From positions 1 through 30,247 of IMG/VR virus record IMGVR_UViG_3300025151_000185: a stretch of DNA of 30,247 bases; one strand, written 5' to 3'. The translations under genes and the position numbers were made by a program. Positions 1 to 8,354 of this stretch are shown one piece after another. The notes under the pieces were generated by a model. The model was not told the DNA's origin. It was given only the letters and a program-made list of their open reading frames with translations, and did not search any database. Within the stretch, counting starts at the first letter, position 1. Every line of letters begins with the position of its first letter. The stretch comes from a virus.

Positions 1-1
1 A

Positions 2-109
2 CGTGGGTTTAACAAAGCCTACTTCGATCAACTAAGAAGGATAAAGGAGTATGAACGAACTACAGGCAGAGGCAGAGCAGTTTCTGAAGGAGAAGTACAA
101 CATGTCTGA
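2..109 (+). CDS. 3' end of an unrecognised gene (partial)
   Basis: This reading frame is open from the left window edge and ends at a TGA at 107-109. The 35 visible residues are charged and helix-like (FDQLRRIKEYERTTGRGRAV, then SEGEVQHV), which looks like a genuine C-terminus and not a chance frame. It ends inside an eight-base overlap with the ATG at 102 of the mazG-like gene (ATGTCTGA), the usual spacing of two coupled phage genes. I do not recognise the family from so short a piece. Next to mazG, a nucleotide-metabolism or DNA-replication gene is plausible, but that is inference only. Confidence 0.55.
   Translation, partial: RGFNKAYFDQLRRIKEYERTTGRGRAVSEGEVQHV
87..92 (+). promoter_or_regulatory. 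Ribosome binding site that selects the mazG start at 102
   Basis: AAGGAG lies nine bases before the ATG at 102. The longer frame's ATG at 51 has its best AGGAG only one base away, too close to function; an AAGG at 37-40 is the only alternative there. The site lies inside the 3' end of the upstream gene, as expected for coupled genes. Confidence 0.55.
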
Positions 110-431
110 CTTTAACTCGTATCAAAGGAATGCATCAAGTACCGCTATCTATCCTGATCAGCACAAAATAATATACCCTGCACTTGGGTTGGCAGGGGAA
201 GCAGGTGAGGTAGCTAACAAAGTTAAGAAGCTCATACGTGATGGTCCAGATAAACGTCCTGATGATTGGCGAGAACAGATTGCCAGTGAGATAGGGGATG
301 TTCTATGGTACTGTGCAGCACTTGCCACTGACCTCAACCTCACACTAGGTATGATAGCAGGTCAGAACCAAGCCAAGTTAAGTGCCAGAAAAAGTGCGGG
401 TACTATTGGTGGAAGTGGAGACAAACGATAG
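102..431 (+). CDS. mazG: MazG-like nucleoside triphosphate pyrophosphohydrolase
   Basis: Members of this all-alpha NTP-PPase family hydrolyse nucleoside triphosphates (often non-canonical or dNTPs) to monophosphate and pyrophosphate in the cytoplasm. In phages they are thought to tune nucleotide pools or (p)ppGpp. The 109-aa product has the family's metal-binding pattern: GEAGE with E-x-x-E near residues 32-36, followed by the E-x-x-D of SEIGDVLWY about 35 residues later. The C-terminus is a low-complexity Gly/Ser tail. Length fits single-domain phage MazG proteins. I prefer the start at 102 because it has a well-spaced AAGGAG and overlaps the previous stop by eight bases. A start at 51 would add 17 residues and overlap the upstream gene by 59 bases. 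It is the only complete gene on the plus strand and ends just before a bidirectional terminator facing the late genes. Family assignment is firm; substrate is unknown. Confidence 0.88.
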   Translation: MSDFNSYQRNASSTAIYPDQHKIIYPALGLAGEAGEVANKVKKLIRDGPDKRPDDWREQIASEIGDVLWYCAALATDLNLTLGMIAGQNQAKLSARKSAGTIGGSGDKR

Positions 432-433
432 AC

Positions 434-470
434 AAAAAAAATGGGGGCTTAATTGCCCCCTTATTTATTT
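434..470. terminator. Bidirectional intrinsic terminator between convergent transcripts
   Basis: A perfect six-base GGGGGC/GCCCCC stem (443-448 and 455-460) with a TTAATT loop sits between the mazG stop and the stop of the 1210-aa gene. Rightward it is followed by TTATTTATTT. Leftward, on the minus strand, it is followed by ATTTTTTT. Both directions thus have the hairpin plus T-run of a factor-independent terminator, and the minus-strand stop codon (469-471) abuts the element. One compact site would end both the early-type plus transcript and the long late transcript. Confidence 0.9.
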
Positions 471-3400
471 AGTTTGTTGCTTTCTTGTATATATCGGCAT
501 AACCTTGCAGTATTGCCATGTGTTCTGGGTTTGTTAAATCTAACTCTTCATCCTCTACTCTATTAAACTCACTTATGGCAACTTTACGTATACTTTTTGG
601 CATACGTTTGAATTTTCTGTGGGCTACTAGTATTGGATTTGTTTCTGCAAACTTAGCATCACCCACCATTTGTTTTGCTTTACGCATTAAACTCTCTACA
701 AAAGGTGCAAGATCAGTGGCTACGTGTTTTTCTATAGATGTTTTGTCTCTATACGACTGTTTAGTTTCTGTGCTATTATAGTCTTCACGAAACATTTGTT
801 CTAAGTCTTTTAGTACTTCAACTTGAGTTGGTAGCATCTCAAGTAAGAATTGATTTTCTGCCCTACGCACAGATGGTATACGTTCTTTACTGCTCAACTC
901 ATACTCATCGTAGCCTAACTTTTCTAAGTACTCTGCTTCAGGGGAGTTTTTAGAGAACTGCGTAATTCCCGTTGTTGCACTAAGCATAATGCCTTTACGT
1001 TCCTTACCGTCCGAAAATATAGATGGTCTTATTGGACGTTTTTCTTCTTCGGACGGTGTGAGTAGATTGGACAAACCACTTGCCCTACCCATCCTACGAA
1101 TATCCATACCTATCTGCTCACCCATTGTAGCACCAAGTGTAATCTCATCATCGGCAGCATCACGATAGTCTGCTGGCCTGTCACCCGTTGCTCTTTGTAC
1201 TTCTACTATTTGAGTAAGAGGTATGCCCCAAGTACGTAAGTAATCAGACACGGCACGTCCTATTACTCTATTACGTCTTTCTGCACCTGATATATCTTCA
1301 GCACCTGCTAAAATAGTTTGTAGTTCCTCGACAAAGATATTTACAGTACCTGCACCACGAAGTTGTGATCCAAGGAAAACTTCTGTAGCTTCATCTATAT
1401 CAAACCAGTTATTAAATGTTCCTTCTGCTGGAGTTTCTTTACCACTCAAAACTTCTGCCATTTGAGCAGGTATGGCTGCTGTTGGTACGTATTTTTGTGA
1501 ATCTTTACCTAAACGTTTGATACCTTCAGCTATCCACAAAAACTGACGTAAAGGATATATAGCACGTGTGTCCATGACACCTTCTTCTGTATTCATATTT
1601 GCATAGTTAGCTGGTGCGTCTTCAGAGTTCCTATACATAAGAGCAGCAGTAATACCAGACAAACCAACTATGTTACGGGATATTTGTTTTCTATCTCGTG
1701 CATCTAGTGGTCCTTTTTTGTAACCCAATACCCTTTTAAGTGCAGGGTTAAATGCACCTGCAGAGTACTGTGCTGTAAGCTCTAAGGCATTGAACATAAA
1801 ACGAGGGAATGGTGTAGTAACCGCAGTCAAACCATTACGACTTAACCAATTACTAAAGTCGTTAAACATTTTAGTATCAGGTGCTTTTGCATAGGTAACA
1901 TCTAAAGCATGTCTAGTACTATCCTCTATTAAGTCCTCAAAGGTACGTGCTCCTTTAGGTCTAACTGTACTAGAGTTAGACATAAGATCAGGTAACTTAC
2001 CTTGTTTCAACGCATCTATAAGATTAAGATCGTACTCACGTAAAGTTAGACGTTCTAGTTCACCCATAAAAGCACCACGTCTAATTATAAATTCTTGTAT
2101 GCGGTTAGGTGTATTGAGAAAAGTTACAGTATCTTCCATAACACCTAGAGTACTGTCTACTGCTTTGCCTATACGTGTAGTAGCCTGACCTCTTCCTGTA
2201 TTTTTCTGGTATTCATTGACAAGGTTAAACAGATTATCGTATTGCTTTGCGAACTCAGGACGATCTAGAACAAACTCTGTGACTTCTCTAGCTAAATATG
2301 GATTTGCAAAAGTTCTCTGCAGGGCACGTGTACTACCTTTCCACTGTCTAGGAGAAACAAATGTTGTAGTACCTTTTGCTGCAGCATTAAAACTAGCCTT
2401 TATAAAACCTGCATCTTTAGTTTTATGAAATGTGTCCGACATATTATACAATACCGTATCAAAAACATTTTCTAGTGCTTCTAGTGGCGTTCTTATAACT
2501 GCAGACTGTAAGTTTCTACCTGCGGTTTTTATCATGGATACCATGCCACCACGTCTAACATTTTCAACTCGTCGAAATACTTTTAGCCACTCAGGTTGAC
2601 CCATTTCAAGAGCTTTATTTTTCTTCTGTTTATGTATGTCTAGATTTCCTGCTCTACGAATTTGAGACAACTTGTTCAGAATCTTACCTGCTTCTGAACC
2701 AGACCCCACAACAGTAAGTACATAATCATCAAAAGTTAATCCATACTTAGCTAGGGTATCTGCTAGTTCTTGACTACCTTCTAAATCATTAGAAACAGTA
2801 TAATCAAAAAGATTGTCAATGATAGATTTATTATTACGAAATGCTTTAGGGTTTGCTTTTTGAAAATCATTTGCCACAGCTACAATAGCATTAAATTTTT
2901 CTGGTATTAATAGTGGGTTTACCAACTCTTCTACATTGTCAGTTAGATTATTGTAGGCAACTTCATCAGATAAGGTTCCTTGATAGGTAGAACTAAACTT
3001 CTGCCTAGCTTCTTCAGGGTTACGTGCAAATGCAATAGCTCTTTCGTCTTGTAACTGTGACACATCTCTAGCTATTTCTAATCCTGCTTCTCTTGCTTTT
3101 TGACCATTAAGAGTCTTGACCCCATTACTATCTGTGTTTGATATAGTATAACCTGTATCATTTTCAAATTCATCTATTAATTGTTGACGTATTTCTTTAG
3201 CTTCATCTGCTACCTCTTTGGCCGCAGCAGCTTTAGTTGCTATTGCTTCTGCGTCTGCTGTACGTATTTCTTCCATAACTTGTGTAGTACGCAATTTAGA
3301 TTTTACTTTTTTTGCAGTCTGTTTAACTGCAGCACCTGTACCTATAGCAGTAAGTATACCCTCTGCACCCATCCAACCAACAGTAGATGCAAGTGTTCCC

Positions 3401-4101
3401 CAATCACCATCTTCATATGCTTGTCTTGCTATACGCACATCTTCTGGTACATCCCCAAGCCATAATGCTGTACCTGTTACAGGAGCAAATTCTGCACCTG
3501 ATAGTATCCAACCTGCATCTCTGTAGTTCATACCAGAATCTAACAAGTGTTTAGCAAGCCCTGACCGCAATGGGTTAGGGTCTTGTAATGCCTGTTTAAA
3601 AGTTTCCTTTGTACTTTCTAACTTTTCTCTATATAACTTTGTGCTAACATCCACAAACTCTTGCGATTGTGGTTTTGGTATCATTAACGCACGTTGACCA
3701 CCAGTAATTGCATCTTCTTTTTTAGCTGCCTCTACCATGGCTATGTAGTTTTGTTGTTCTCTATTGGCATCCTCTTGTCTGCGTGTTATTTCTGCCATAA
3801 CATCACTACCTAGATACTCTATATATTGATTATCAACCATACTAAAGTACTCTTGCAGATCGTCTGCAATAGCTTGTGATTGAGGTTGTGTTTGTTCTAG
3901 GTCATCCAGTTTAGGCTCTACAGGTACATCCGTTTGTACAAAAGAACTAGCATCAATTAATATATCATCCTCTTCTGCTTCAATCGGGTCTGTTTCAAAC
4001 TCATCGAAATCAGAAGGGTTAATAGTATTTAAAGTTCCTTGATTTATATCAACTTGTTGTGTTTCAAACTCATCGAAATCACTAGCATTAAGGTTTTCCA
4101 T
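469..4101 (-). CDS. Large internal virion / DNA-ejection-type protein (1210 aa)
   Basis: This is the last and largest gene of the late block. I infer an internal virion protein, by analogy with the giant ejected proteins at the end of podoviral structural operons (T7 gp16 position), from its size, place and composition, not from a recognised domain. The N-terminal ~75 residues are acidic and low in complexity and carry the octapeptide SDFDEFET twice (7-14 and 30-37). There is an Ala/Gly-rich hydrophobic stretch near 198-260 (around GWMGAEGILTAIG), then an Ala/Glu/Lys coiled-coil-like segment near 275-310. The rest is long, mostly helical and rich in Arg/Glu, with no signal peptide. I see no lysozyme or transglycosylase motif. 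Its ATG shares one base with the preceding TAA (TAATG), indicating translational coupling to the 386-aa gene. It ends in the bidirectional terminator. Confidence 0.6.
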   Translation of the reverse strand: MENLNASDFDEFETQQVDINQGTLNTINPSDFDEFETDPIEAEEDDILIDASSFVQTDVPVEPKLDDLEQTQPQSQAIADDLQEYFSMVDNQYIEYLGSDVMAEITRRQEDANREQQNYIAMVEAAKKEDAITGGQRALMIPKPQSQEFVDVSTKLYREKLESTKETFKQALQDPNPLRSGLAKHLLDSGMNYRDAGWILSGAEFAPVTGTALWLGDVPEDVRIARQAYEDGDWGTLASTVGWMGAEGILTAIGTGAAVKQTAKKVKSKLRTTQVMEEIRTADAEAIATKAAAAKEVADEAKEIRQQLIDEFENDTGYTISNTDSNGVKTLNGQKAREAGLEIARDVSQLQDERAIAFARNPEEARQKFSSTYQGTLSDEVAYNNLTDNVEELVNPLLIPEKFNAIVAVANDFQKANPKAFRNNKSIIDNLFDYTVSNDLEGSQELADTLAKYGLTFDDYVLTVVGSGSEAGKILNKLSQIRRAGNLDIHKQKKNKALEMGQPEWLKVFRRVENVRRGGMVSMIKTAGRNLQSAVIRTPLEALENVFDTVLYNMSDTFHKTKDAGFIKASFNAAAKGTTTFVSPRQWKGSTRALQRTFANPYLAREVTEFVLDRPEFAKQYDNLFNLVNEYQKNTGRGQATTRIGKAVDSTLGVMEDTVTFLNTPNRIQEFIIRRGAFMGELERLTLREYDLNLIDALKQGKLPDLMSNSSTVRPKGARTFEDLIEDSTRHALDVTYAKAPDTKMFNDFSNWLSRNGLTAVTTPFPRFMFNALELTAQYSAGAFNPALKRVLGYKKGPLDARDRKQISRNIVGLSGITAALMYRNSEDAPANYANMNTEEGVMDTRAIYPLRQFLWIAEGIKRLGKDSQKYVPTAAIPAQMAEVLSGKETPAEGTFNNWFDIDEATEVFLGSQLRGAGTVNIFVEELQTILAGAEDISGAERRNRVIGRAVSDYLRTWGIPLTQIVEVQRATGDRPADYRDAADDEITLGATMGEQIGMDIRRMGRASGLSNLLTPSEEEKRPIRPSIFSDGKERKGIMLSATTGITQFSKNSPEAEYLEKLGYDEYELSSKERIPSVRRAENQFLLEMLPTQVEVLKDLEQMFREDYNSTETKQSYRDKTSIEKHVATDLAPFVESLMRKAKQMVGDAKFAETNPILVAHRKFKRMPKSIRKVAISEFNRVEDEELDLTNPEHMAILQGYADIYKKATN
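3991..4081 (-). repeat. In-frame 22-bp direct repeat at the 5' end of the 1210-aa gene
   Basis: The same 22 bases occur at 3991-4012 and 4060-4081, exactly 69 bases (23 codons) apart. Each encodes the acidic peptide SDFDEFET in the N-terminal tail of the large virion protein. Identity at the DNA level, including codon choice, points to a recent duplication or to conversion between copies. Confidence 0.85.
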
Positions 4102-5261
4102 TATGGGTATACACCTACTACTGAAACTAAGGCAGTTCTTAGTGTGCCTTTTTCGTCTACGTATTCTACGGCAGAACCCATATTAAATGTACCATCACGC
4201 ATACCCTTTTGCACATCTTGTAATGTGCGAGGTTCGGCAGGATTATTTACGTAATAGGTTGTAGAAGTACTTGCTACAGAGGTATTGTTTTGAGTAGCCG
4301 TTGCTTCTAGTGTTGTCTGCTTTAGCCTTCGTTCATTTACGTAGTTTCTTTTATCTCTATTTGCAGCCTGACCTACTTGTTTTATTCTACTAAAAAAAGT
4401 ATCACCTTCTTCTACAAGAGCCTTGCCATCAGAATCTTTAGTCAAATATGTTTCTTTTAAGTTAATATAGTTTTGAGCTTGTAGCTGTATGATAGCTGCT
4501 TGATTACCTGTTTTTAATTTTTTTAACTGTGTAGCAGGGTCTACTTCATACAAATCTATATACGGTTTTAGGACTGAATCAAAACTAGTATCAATAATAG
4601 ATTGTTGTCGTGTTTCATCTAAAAAATCTATAGTGACAGTTTTACCATCTTTATTTGCTTCAGATTTTTCTATTTCTTTAAACGCTTTATACGCTTCTGA
4701 AGTTGAATCAAAGGCTTTTTGAGCAAGGTTTTTTTCCTCTGGAGTTTCTGCGTTTTGTATTTCAAAATCAAGCTCAACAAGTCTGGCTTGAAATGTTGTA
4801 GCTTTAGTTTTTGCTTTAGGGTCTATTGGTGTAAACCTAGATGCAAATGTTCCTTTACCTAAAACACCTTCTGATATACTTGGAGCATTAGATGCGGAAG
4901 GATTATCAGGATCATACGTATGTTTACTAGGGACGTTTGTTTTAGGTAGCGTATATGTAGTAGATGCATCAACTCCTACTGGAAGATTTTGAGCGTGGTT
5001 TAACGCATACTTGACTCCTGCTTTACCTTCAGATAAAATATTTTGGACTTGATCAGGTGTGTAGTACAAACTTAAAGATTCTGTTAGTTCTTCCATTACC
5101 TTTTTTTCTTCATCACGTTTAGCTTGTTTAGCTAGTCGTTGTCTAGTAGCAAGACTAGTTGCTTCGTCTTGTAACTTTTCCTGCCGCCTACGTTCTTCAT
5201 CTAAATTATCTGTTAGCTTACTTGCAAATCCTGCACCAAATCCTCCTAAACTAAAAGCCAT
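4101..5261 (-). CDS. Putative internal virion protein (386 aa), function unknown
   Basis: I do not recognise a named family. The N-terminus is Gly-rich (FSLGGFGAGFASKL) and is followed by a strongly charged Arg/Glu/Lys helix at about residues 18-62, probably coiled coil. The middle is Ser/Thr/Pro-rich, and helices rich in Lys and Gln follow to about residue 320. The last ~60 residues (from about TTYYVNNPAEP) look like a small beta domain. There is no signal peptide or membrane segment. It overlaps both neighbours by one base (TAATG at 5261 and at 4101), so it is probably made in step with the 169-aa and 1210-aa proteins. Position between the two other large helical proteins (632 and 1210 aa) suggests a component of the internal core or ejection apparatus; that is inference. 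Confidence 0.6.
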   Translation of the reverse strand: MAFSLGGFGAGFASKLTDNLDEERRRQEKLQDEATSLATRQRLAKQAKRDEEKKVMEELTESLSLYYTPDQVQNILSEGKAGVKYALNHAQNLPVGVDASTTYTLPKTNVPSKHTYDPDNPSASNAPSISEGVLGKGTFASRFTPIDPKAKTKATTFQARLVELDFEIQNAETPEEKNLAQKAFDSTSEAYKAFKEIEKSEANKDGKTVTIDFLDETRQQSIIDTSFDSVLKPYIDLYEVDPATQLKKLKTGNQAAIIQLQAQNYINLKETYLTKDSDGKALVEEGDTFFSRIKQVGQAANRDKRNYVNERRLKQTTLEATATQNNTSVASTSTTYYVNNPAEPRTLQDVQKGMRDGTFNMGSAVEYVDEKGTLRTALVSVVGVYP

Positions 5262-5770
5262 TATACTCTCCTTGCCATAAGCCCCGTAGGCTCCACCGCA
5301 GTTTCGGCTTCCACTACTTCTGGTTCTTCTTCACGTTCTTCTAAAGCCTCTGGTAAACGTTCACGCATCTTCTTCATCGCCAGTGCTATTTTAGTTTCAC
5401 TAATCTTGTCATCATCAATAGGTTTTTCTATACCTAAATTATACTCTATTCCTGCATCTTCTGCAATGTATGCTAACATTTCTATTATCACAGGCATAGC
5501 AAGCATACCAACATCTAATGTATGAAGACCTTGCATAACTGCTGCTGACTGCATAGAGTCTGCCATGATAGTGAGAGGTACACCAAGTTCCATTGTGTCT
5601 AACATACCTTCGTACATTTCATCAGATACAAGACGAGGTATGTACCACTCAAGGGCTTGTTCTACTGTAGTATATTGTGGTGGGTTTTGCCAAGGACGTG
5701 ATCCCAACTCTGCTGTCATACCCATACCGGGAATAGGATAGCTTATCTTTTCTTCAGGAATATCAACCAT
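5261..5770 (-). CDS. Conserved phage protein of unknown function (169 aa)
   Basis: The N-terminal half has a Pro-rich start (IPGMGMTAELGSRPWQNPPQ) followed by a helical region with hydrophobic helices (TLDVGMLAMPVIIEMLAYIA, about residues 84-103). These look buried rather than membrane-spanning, since acidic residues follow. The C-terminal 40 residues are acidic and Glu/Val-rich. From memory, proteins with a GxRPWENPPQY-like segment and a following VGxLxxPVIVEM-like helix recur beside virion genes of marine phages, but I know no experimentally assigned role. Its ATG overlaps the end of the 66-aa gene by eight bases (ATGGTTGA), and its TAA shares a base with the next ATG. A small virion or assembly protein is the likeliest reading. 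Confidence 0.65.
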   Translation of the reverse strand: MVDIPEEKISYPIPGMGMTAELGSRPWQNPPQYTTVEQALEWYIPRLVSDEMYEGMLDTMELGVPLTIMADSMQSAAVMQGLHTLDVGMLAMPVIIEMLAYIAEDAGIEYNLGIEKPIDDDKISETKIALAMKKMRERLPEALEEREEEPEVVEAETAVEPTGLMARRV

Positions 5771-5963
5771 CTGTTAACTGCTTTCTTGCTTTACGTAAAT
5801 TTGTAACGTATTTTCTAATACGATCTATGGGTTCACTAGGCGTAGATTGTTTAGGTGAACTGTCTCTTGACAGTAGTCCAAAGGATTTTTCTTTAGCTAC
5901 AGGTTCATCACCTTCTTTTATACCTAGATTTGTGTATGCTGTATATGCTGGGTTAACGTTCAT
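5763..5963 (-). CDS. Small basic protein of unknown function (66 aa)
   Basis: The reading frame is tightly packed between the 632-aa and 169-aa genes and has AAGGA seven bases before its ATG. It overlaps the downstream ATG by eight bases. The product is a Ser/Pro-rich linker followed by a basic helix (IDRIRKYVTNLRKARKQL, about residues 46-63). No known domain is visible. Small size, spacing and a good ribosome site support a real gene; binding to DNA or to a partner virion protein through the basic helix is a guess. Confidence 0.65.
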   Translation of the reverse strand: MNVNPAYTAYTNLGIKEGDEPVAKEKSFGLLSRDSSPKQSTPSEPIDRIRKYVTNLRKARKQLTDG

Positions 5964-5972
5964 GTTTTATCC

Positions 5973-7871
5973 TTAAGTAAAAAATCGTTCCATTGATCTG
6001 CTTAATAGGGTATCTTCACCAAAAGGTGTAGTAAACATAGTAGCTATAAGACCTCCCCAAGCTGCTGATGTTTGATAATCTAACTTAGCTTGTGATACAT
6101 CAGCCGCCGCATCAATGCCTAATTTTTGCAATGCCATTTCAAACACTCTACCACGTTCATTTTCAGCACTGTTCCATGCATACTCCATACTGTCCTGATA
6201 GTATGACCATAGATCATTATATGATGTATTAGATATACCTAAAAGATTAGTAGCATTAAGTTCATTGGCACGATTGATTGACGCTGTATCTGCTGTAGCT
6301 ACTGCTCTACGCCACTGTGCATTACTCTGATCAATAACTAATCTATTCTGCGCATTAAACTGATCACGTTGGTTCATCATTTCAGCAGCAAACTTTTCCA
6401 TTGCGTTTGTTTCACCTGCATTAAACTGCTCCATTGCATTAGCTTGTGCTGTATTAAACTGTGATACTTGTGATGCTAGGTTAGCAAAGAATTGATTTGT
6501 TTGGTTTTCACTTGCAGCGTTAAACTGCCTTGCTGCGTTCTCTGCTGACTGATCATTGAACATTGCTTGTACGACAGACTGTGCATTAAACATTGCTGTT
6601 TGTTGACGATTAGATAAGTTGGCTAAATCCATTTGCATAAAGGATTGAGCATTCATAACTGCTGCTTGTTGCCTGTTATTTAAATTAGCTATGTCTAACT
6701 GAGACAACGCTGCAGCTTCTGCCATTACAAGAGCCTGTCTGTTACTAAGGTTTGCCAAGTTCATTGTGTTTGCAATACGACTATTTTCTAAAGCAACCTG
6801 TTGCTCTGCAGTAAAGTTCATGTTTGCAATATCACTAATCTTACTGGCGTTTATGACACGTGATTGGAATGCCTGATCAAACTCTTGGCCCATAAACCTT
6901 GCACGTTGTTCTGCCGCAAGCATAGCACGTTGCTGTCTATTTGACAAGTTCTGCGCTTCAAAAGATGCAAAGACTTGAGCATCAGCTTGAGCAATAGGCA
7001 ACGCAGATTCCATAGCAGCTTGCATAATGGCCTGTCCTGCTAGACTACTAGCACCCATACCACGTGCTGCCATTTTTTGTATGGCTGCTCTCATAGCACC
7101 TGCGGCAAAGGGTGGTGTATTACCACCTTCAAACTGCTGCATAAGACCCTCTAGTTGACCTTGTACAGTAGCTTTATCCGAAGGGGTTGCACTAGCTGCT
7201 TGAATTTGTTCTGTAAACTTAGATGCTGTTTCTGCATTAGCTACACCACTAACAAGTTCACCGTCTTCTATCTTTCTTTGCACAGGATTTTCCATTAGGA
7301 TACCTTTACCCTGTGCTGCATTAAGTTCACTAACACTACTTGATGTAGATTGCTCTGCTTCTACAATAGCTCTTGGATCAACATTACCTTGCTCTGCTTG
7401 ATTTTCAGCTACAGTTTTAGCTACGTCACTAGATACAGACTTAGCGTCCATTGTCTTAGCATCTGTTACTTTAATATCGTCTGCTTCTTTAGCAGTGGTT
7501 AATGTTGTACCTAACTCTATGTCACCTTTTACCTGACCTGCATCATCATCTAATAGTTGATCAGATGTAATTACTGTTCCTACAGGGTCTACCATTGTAC
7601 CCGAAGTTAGTTCAGGATCAAGAGCACGTTTAGTTGTTAGGTCAGTTATAGGACTACTGCCTATATTACTGTCTACTAAAGTTCCTTCATTAGCTTTAAT
7701 AACACCACCCTTTAACATTTGAATAGCTTGATTTTTGTACATGTCCATCTGTTTCATCTTGTCAGGGTTTTGATTTAAGTAATCATTAAAGCCCTGCATG
7801 TCACCTTGATAGCCCATTGTACCTGCAATTCTTTGCATGGCCTGTGGTTTAAATCCTTTGAATTGTATCAT
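5973..7871 (-). CDS. Internal virion protein with 11-residue (hendecad) repeats (632 aa)
   Basis: From about residue 300 to 510 the sequence is Ala/Gln/Asn/Met-rich and regularly spaced. N-L-(S/N)-N-R-Q occurs at 308, 374, 396 and 418 (differences of 66, 22 and 22). Then the Q/K-F-x-A/T core occurs at 449, 460, 471, 482, 493 and 504, every 11 residues. Hendecad spacing is typical of long, nearly straight or right-handed helical bundles. The N-terminal 60 residues form a small helical region ending in GGVIKANEG. Residues 65-230 are Asp/Thr/Ser-rich and probably disordered. The C-terminus (about 540-632) is an ordinary mixed domain. I remember similar NLSNRQQ proteins in marine phage genomes, annotated only as structural. 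With the 386- and 1210-aa proteins it could build the internal core or be ejected with DNA. It is coupled to the 153-aa gene by TAATG. Confidence 0.6.
   Translation of the reverse strand: MIQFKGFKPQAMQRIAGTMGYQGDMQGFNDYLNQNPDKMKQMDMYKNQAIQMLKGGVIKANEGTLVDSNIGSSPITDLTTKRALDPELTSGTMVDPVGTVITSDQLLDDDAGQVKGDIELGTTLTTAKEADDIKVTDAKTMDAKSVSSDVAKTVAENQAEQGNVDPRAIVEAEQSTSSSVSELNAAQGKGILMENPVQRKIEDGELVSGVANAETASKFTEQIQAASATPSDKATVQGQLEGLMQQFEGGNTPPFAAGAMRAAIQKMAARGMGASSLAGQAIMQAAMESALPIAQADAQVFASFEAQNLSNRQQRAMLAAEQRARFMGQEFDQAFQSRVINASKISDIANMNFTAEQQVALENSRIANTMNLANLSNRQALVMAEAAALSQLDIANLNNRQQAAVMNAQSFMQMDLANLSNRQQTAMFNAQSVVQAMFNDQSAENAARQFNAASENQTNQFFANLASQVSQFNTAQANAMEQFNAGETNAMEKFAAEMMNQRDQFNAQNRLVIDQSNAQWRRAVATADTASINRANELNATNLLGISNTSYNDLWSYYQDSMEYAWNSAENERGRVFEMALQKLGIDAAADVSQAKLDYQTSAAWGGLIATMFTTPFGEDTLLSRSMERFFT
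6339..6950 (-). repeat. Region encoding the hendecad repeats of the 632-aa protein
   Basis: These bases encode residues 308-511. Repeats are conserved at the protein level only: N-L-x-N-R-Q units every 22 residues, then Q-F-N-A-type units every 11. The two parts differ in register by about two residues, so the bundle would have a break between them near residue 440. Confidence 0.7.
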
Positions 7872-8332
7872 TACCTAGTTCCTAAATATACAAAACCAAA
7901 CAAACAACCTAAACAAACAATAAATATGGCTACACCTGCTGACCACTCTATTATTTTCTGTTTAATTTCTATTTGTCTGTGCTCATGTTCTCTCTTTTGT
8001 TTTCTTAGTTGTGCTTCTATTTCAAGTATCTCTTGCCATTTTGATGGGCCGTAGTATACCGAAATAAAATCCTTTAGTTCTTTTCGCATGGATTCAGCTT
8101 TTTGTTTAGCTTGCCATATTTCCATTGCCTGTGCTTCAACGCCACTTCCTAGAGCTTTATACCAAGGTGGTTTTTGGGATTGTCTATCTGCAAAGTCTAG
8201 GTCTGCTATTGCACCTGCCCACTGAGAGAGTTGACCACCCATGTCTTGCAAATCACGACCAACCTGTATGCCCTTTTTAATTGCGTTGAAGGCTGCAGTA
8301 GCACCAGCTATAGCTGTTACTGGATCAATCAT
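7871..8332 (-). CDS. Tail-anchored membrane protein, phage-conserved (153 aa)
   Basis: The N-terminus (MIDPVTAIAGATAAFNAIKK) is a mildly hydrophobic amphipathic helix. Residues 64-128 are a highly charged Lys/Glu/Arg/Gln helix, likely coiled coil. Residues 131-150 (SAGVAIFIVCLGCLFGFVYL) are a clear membrane segment, followed only by GTR. This gives a C-tail-anchored topology with the helical domain probably in the cytoplasm. I remember similar MIDPVTA... proteins in marine phages without an assigned role. A lysis role (holin or spanin-like) or a membrane-associated virion/ejection role are both possible. AGGGGG precedes the ATG, and the TAA shares a base with the start of the 632-aa gene, which favours a link to the internal virion proteins. 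No endolysin lies nearby. Confidence 0.7.
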   Translation of the reverse strand: MIDPVTAIAGATAAFNAIKKGIQVGRDLQDMGGQLSQWAGAIADLDFADRQSQKPPWYKALGSGVEAQAMEIWQAKQKAESMRKELKDFISVYYGPSKWQEILEIEAQLRKQKREHEHRQIEIKQKIIEWSAGVAIFIVCLGCLFGFVYLGTR

Positions 8333-8354
8333 AACTACCCCCTCATTAATTGTG

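Noticed and set aside
5973-7871. Tape-measure protein of a long-tailed phage
   Set aside because: Length and repeats could suggest it, but it is not next to tail-tube or chaperone genes, lacks hydrophobic central segments, and the gp11/gp12-like pair points to a short tail.
7806-8054. Plus-strand open frame of 82 codons rich in Cys/Ser
   Set aside because: It is the antisense of the coiled coil and membrane segment of the 153-aa gene; no ribosome site.
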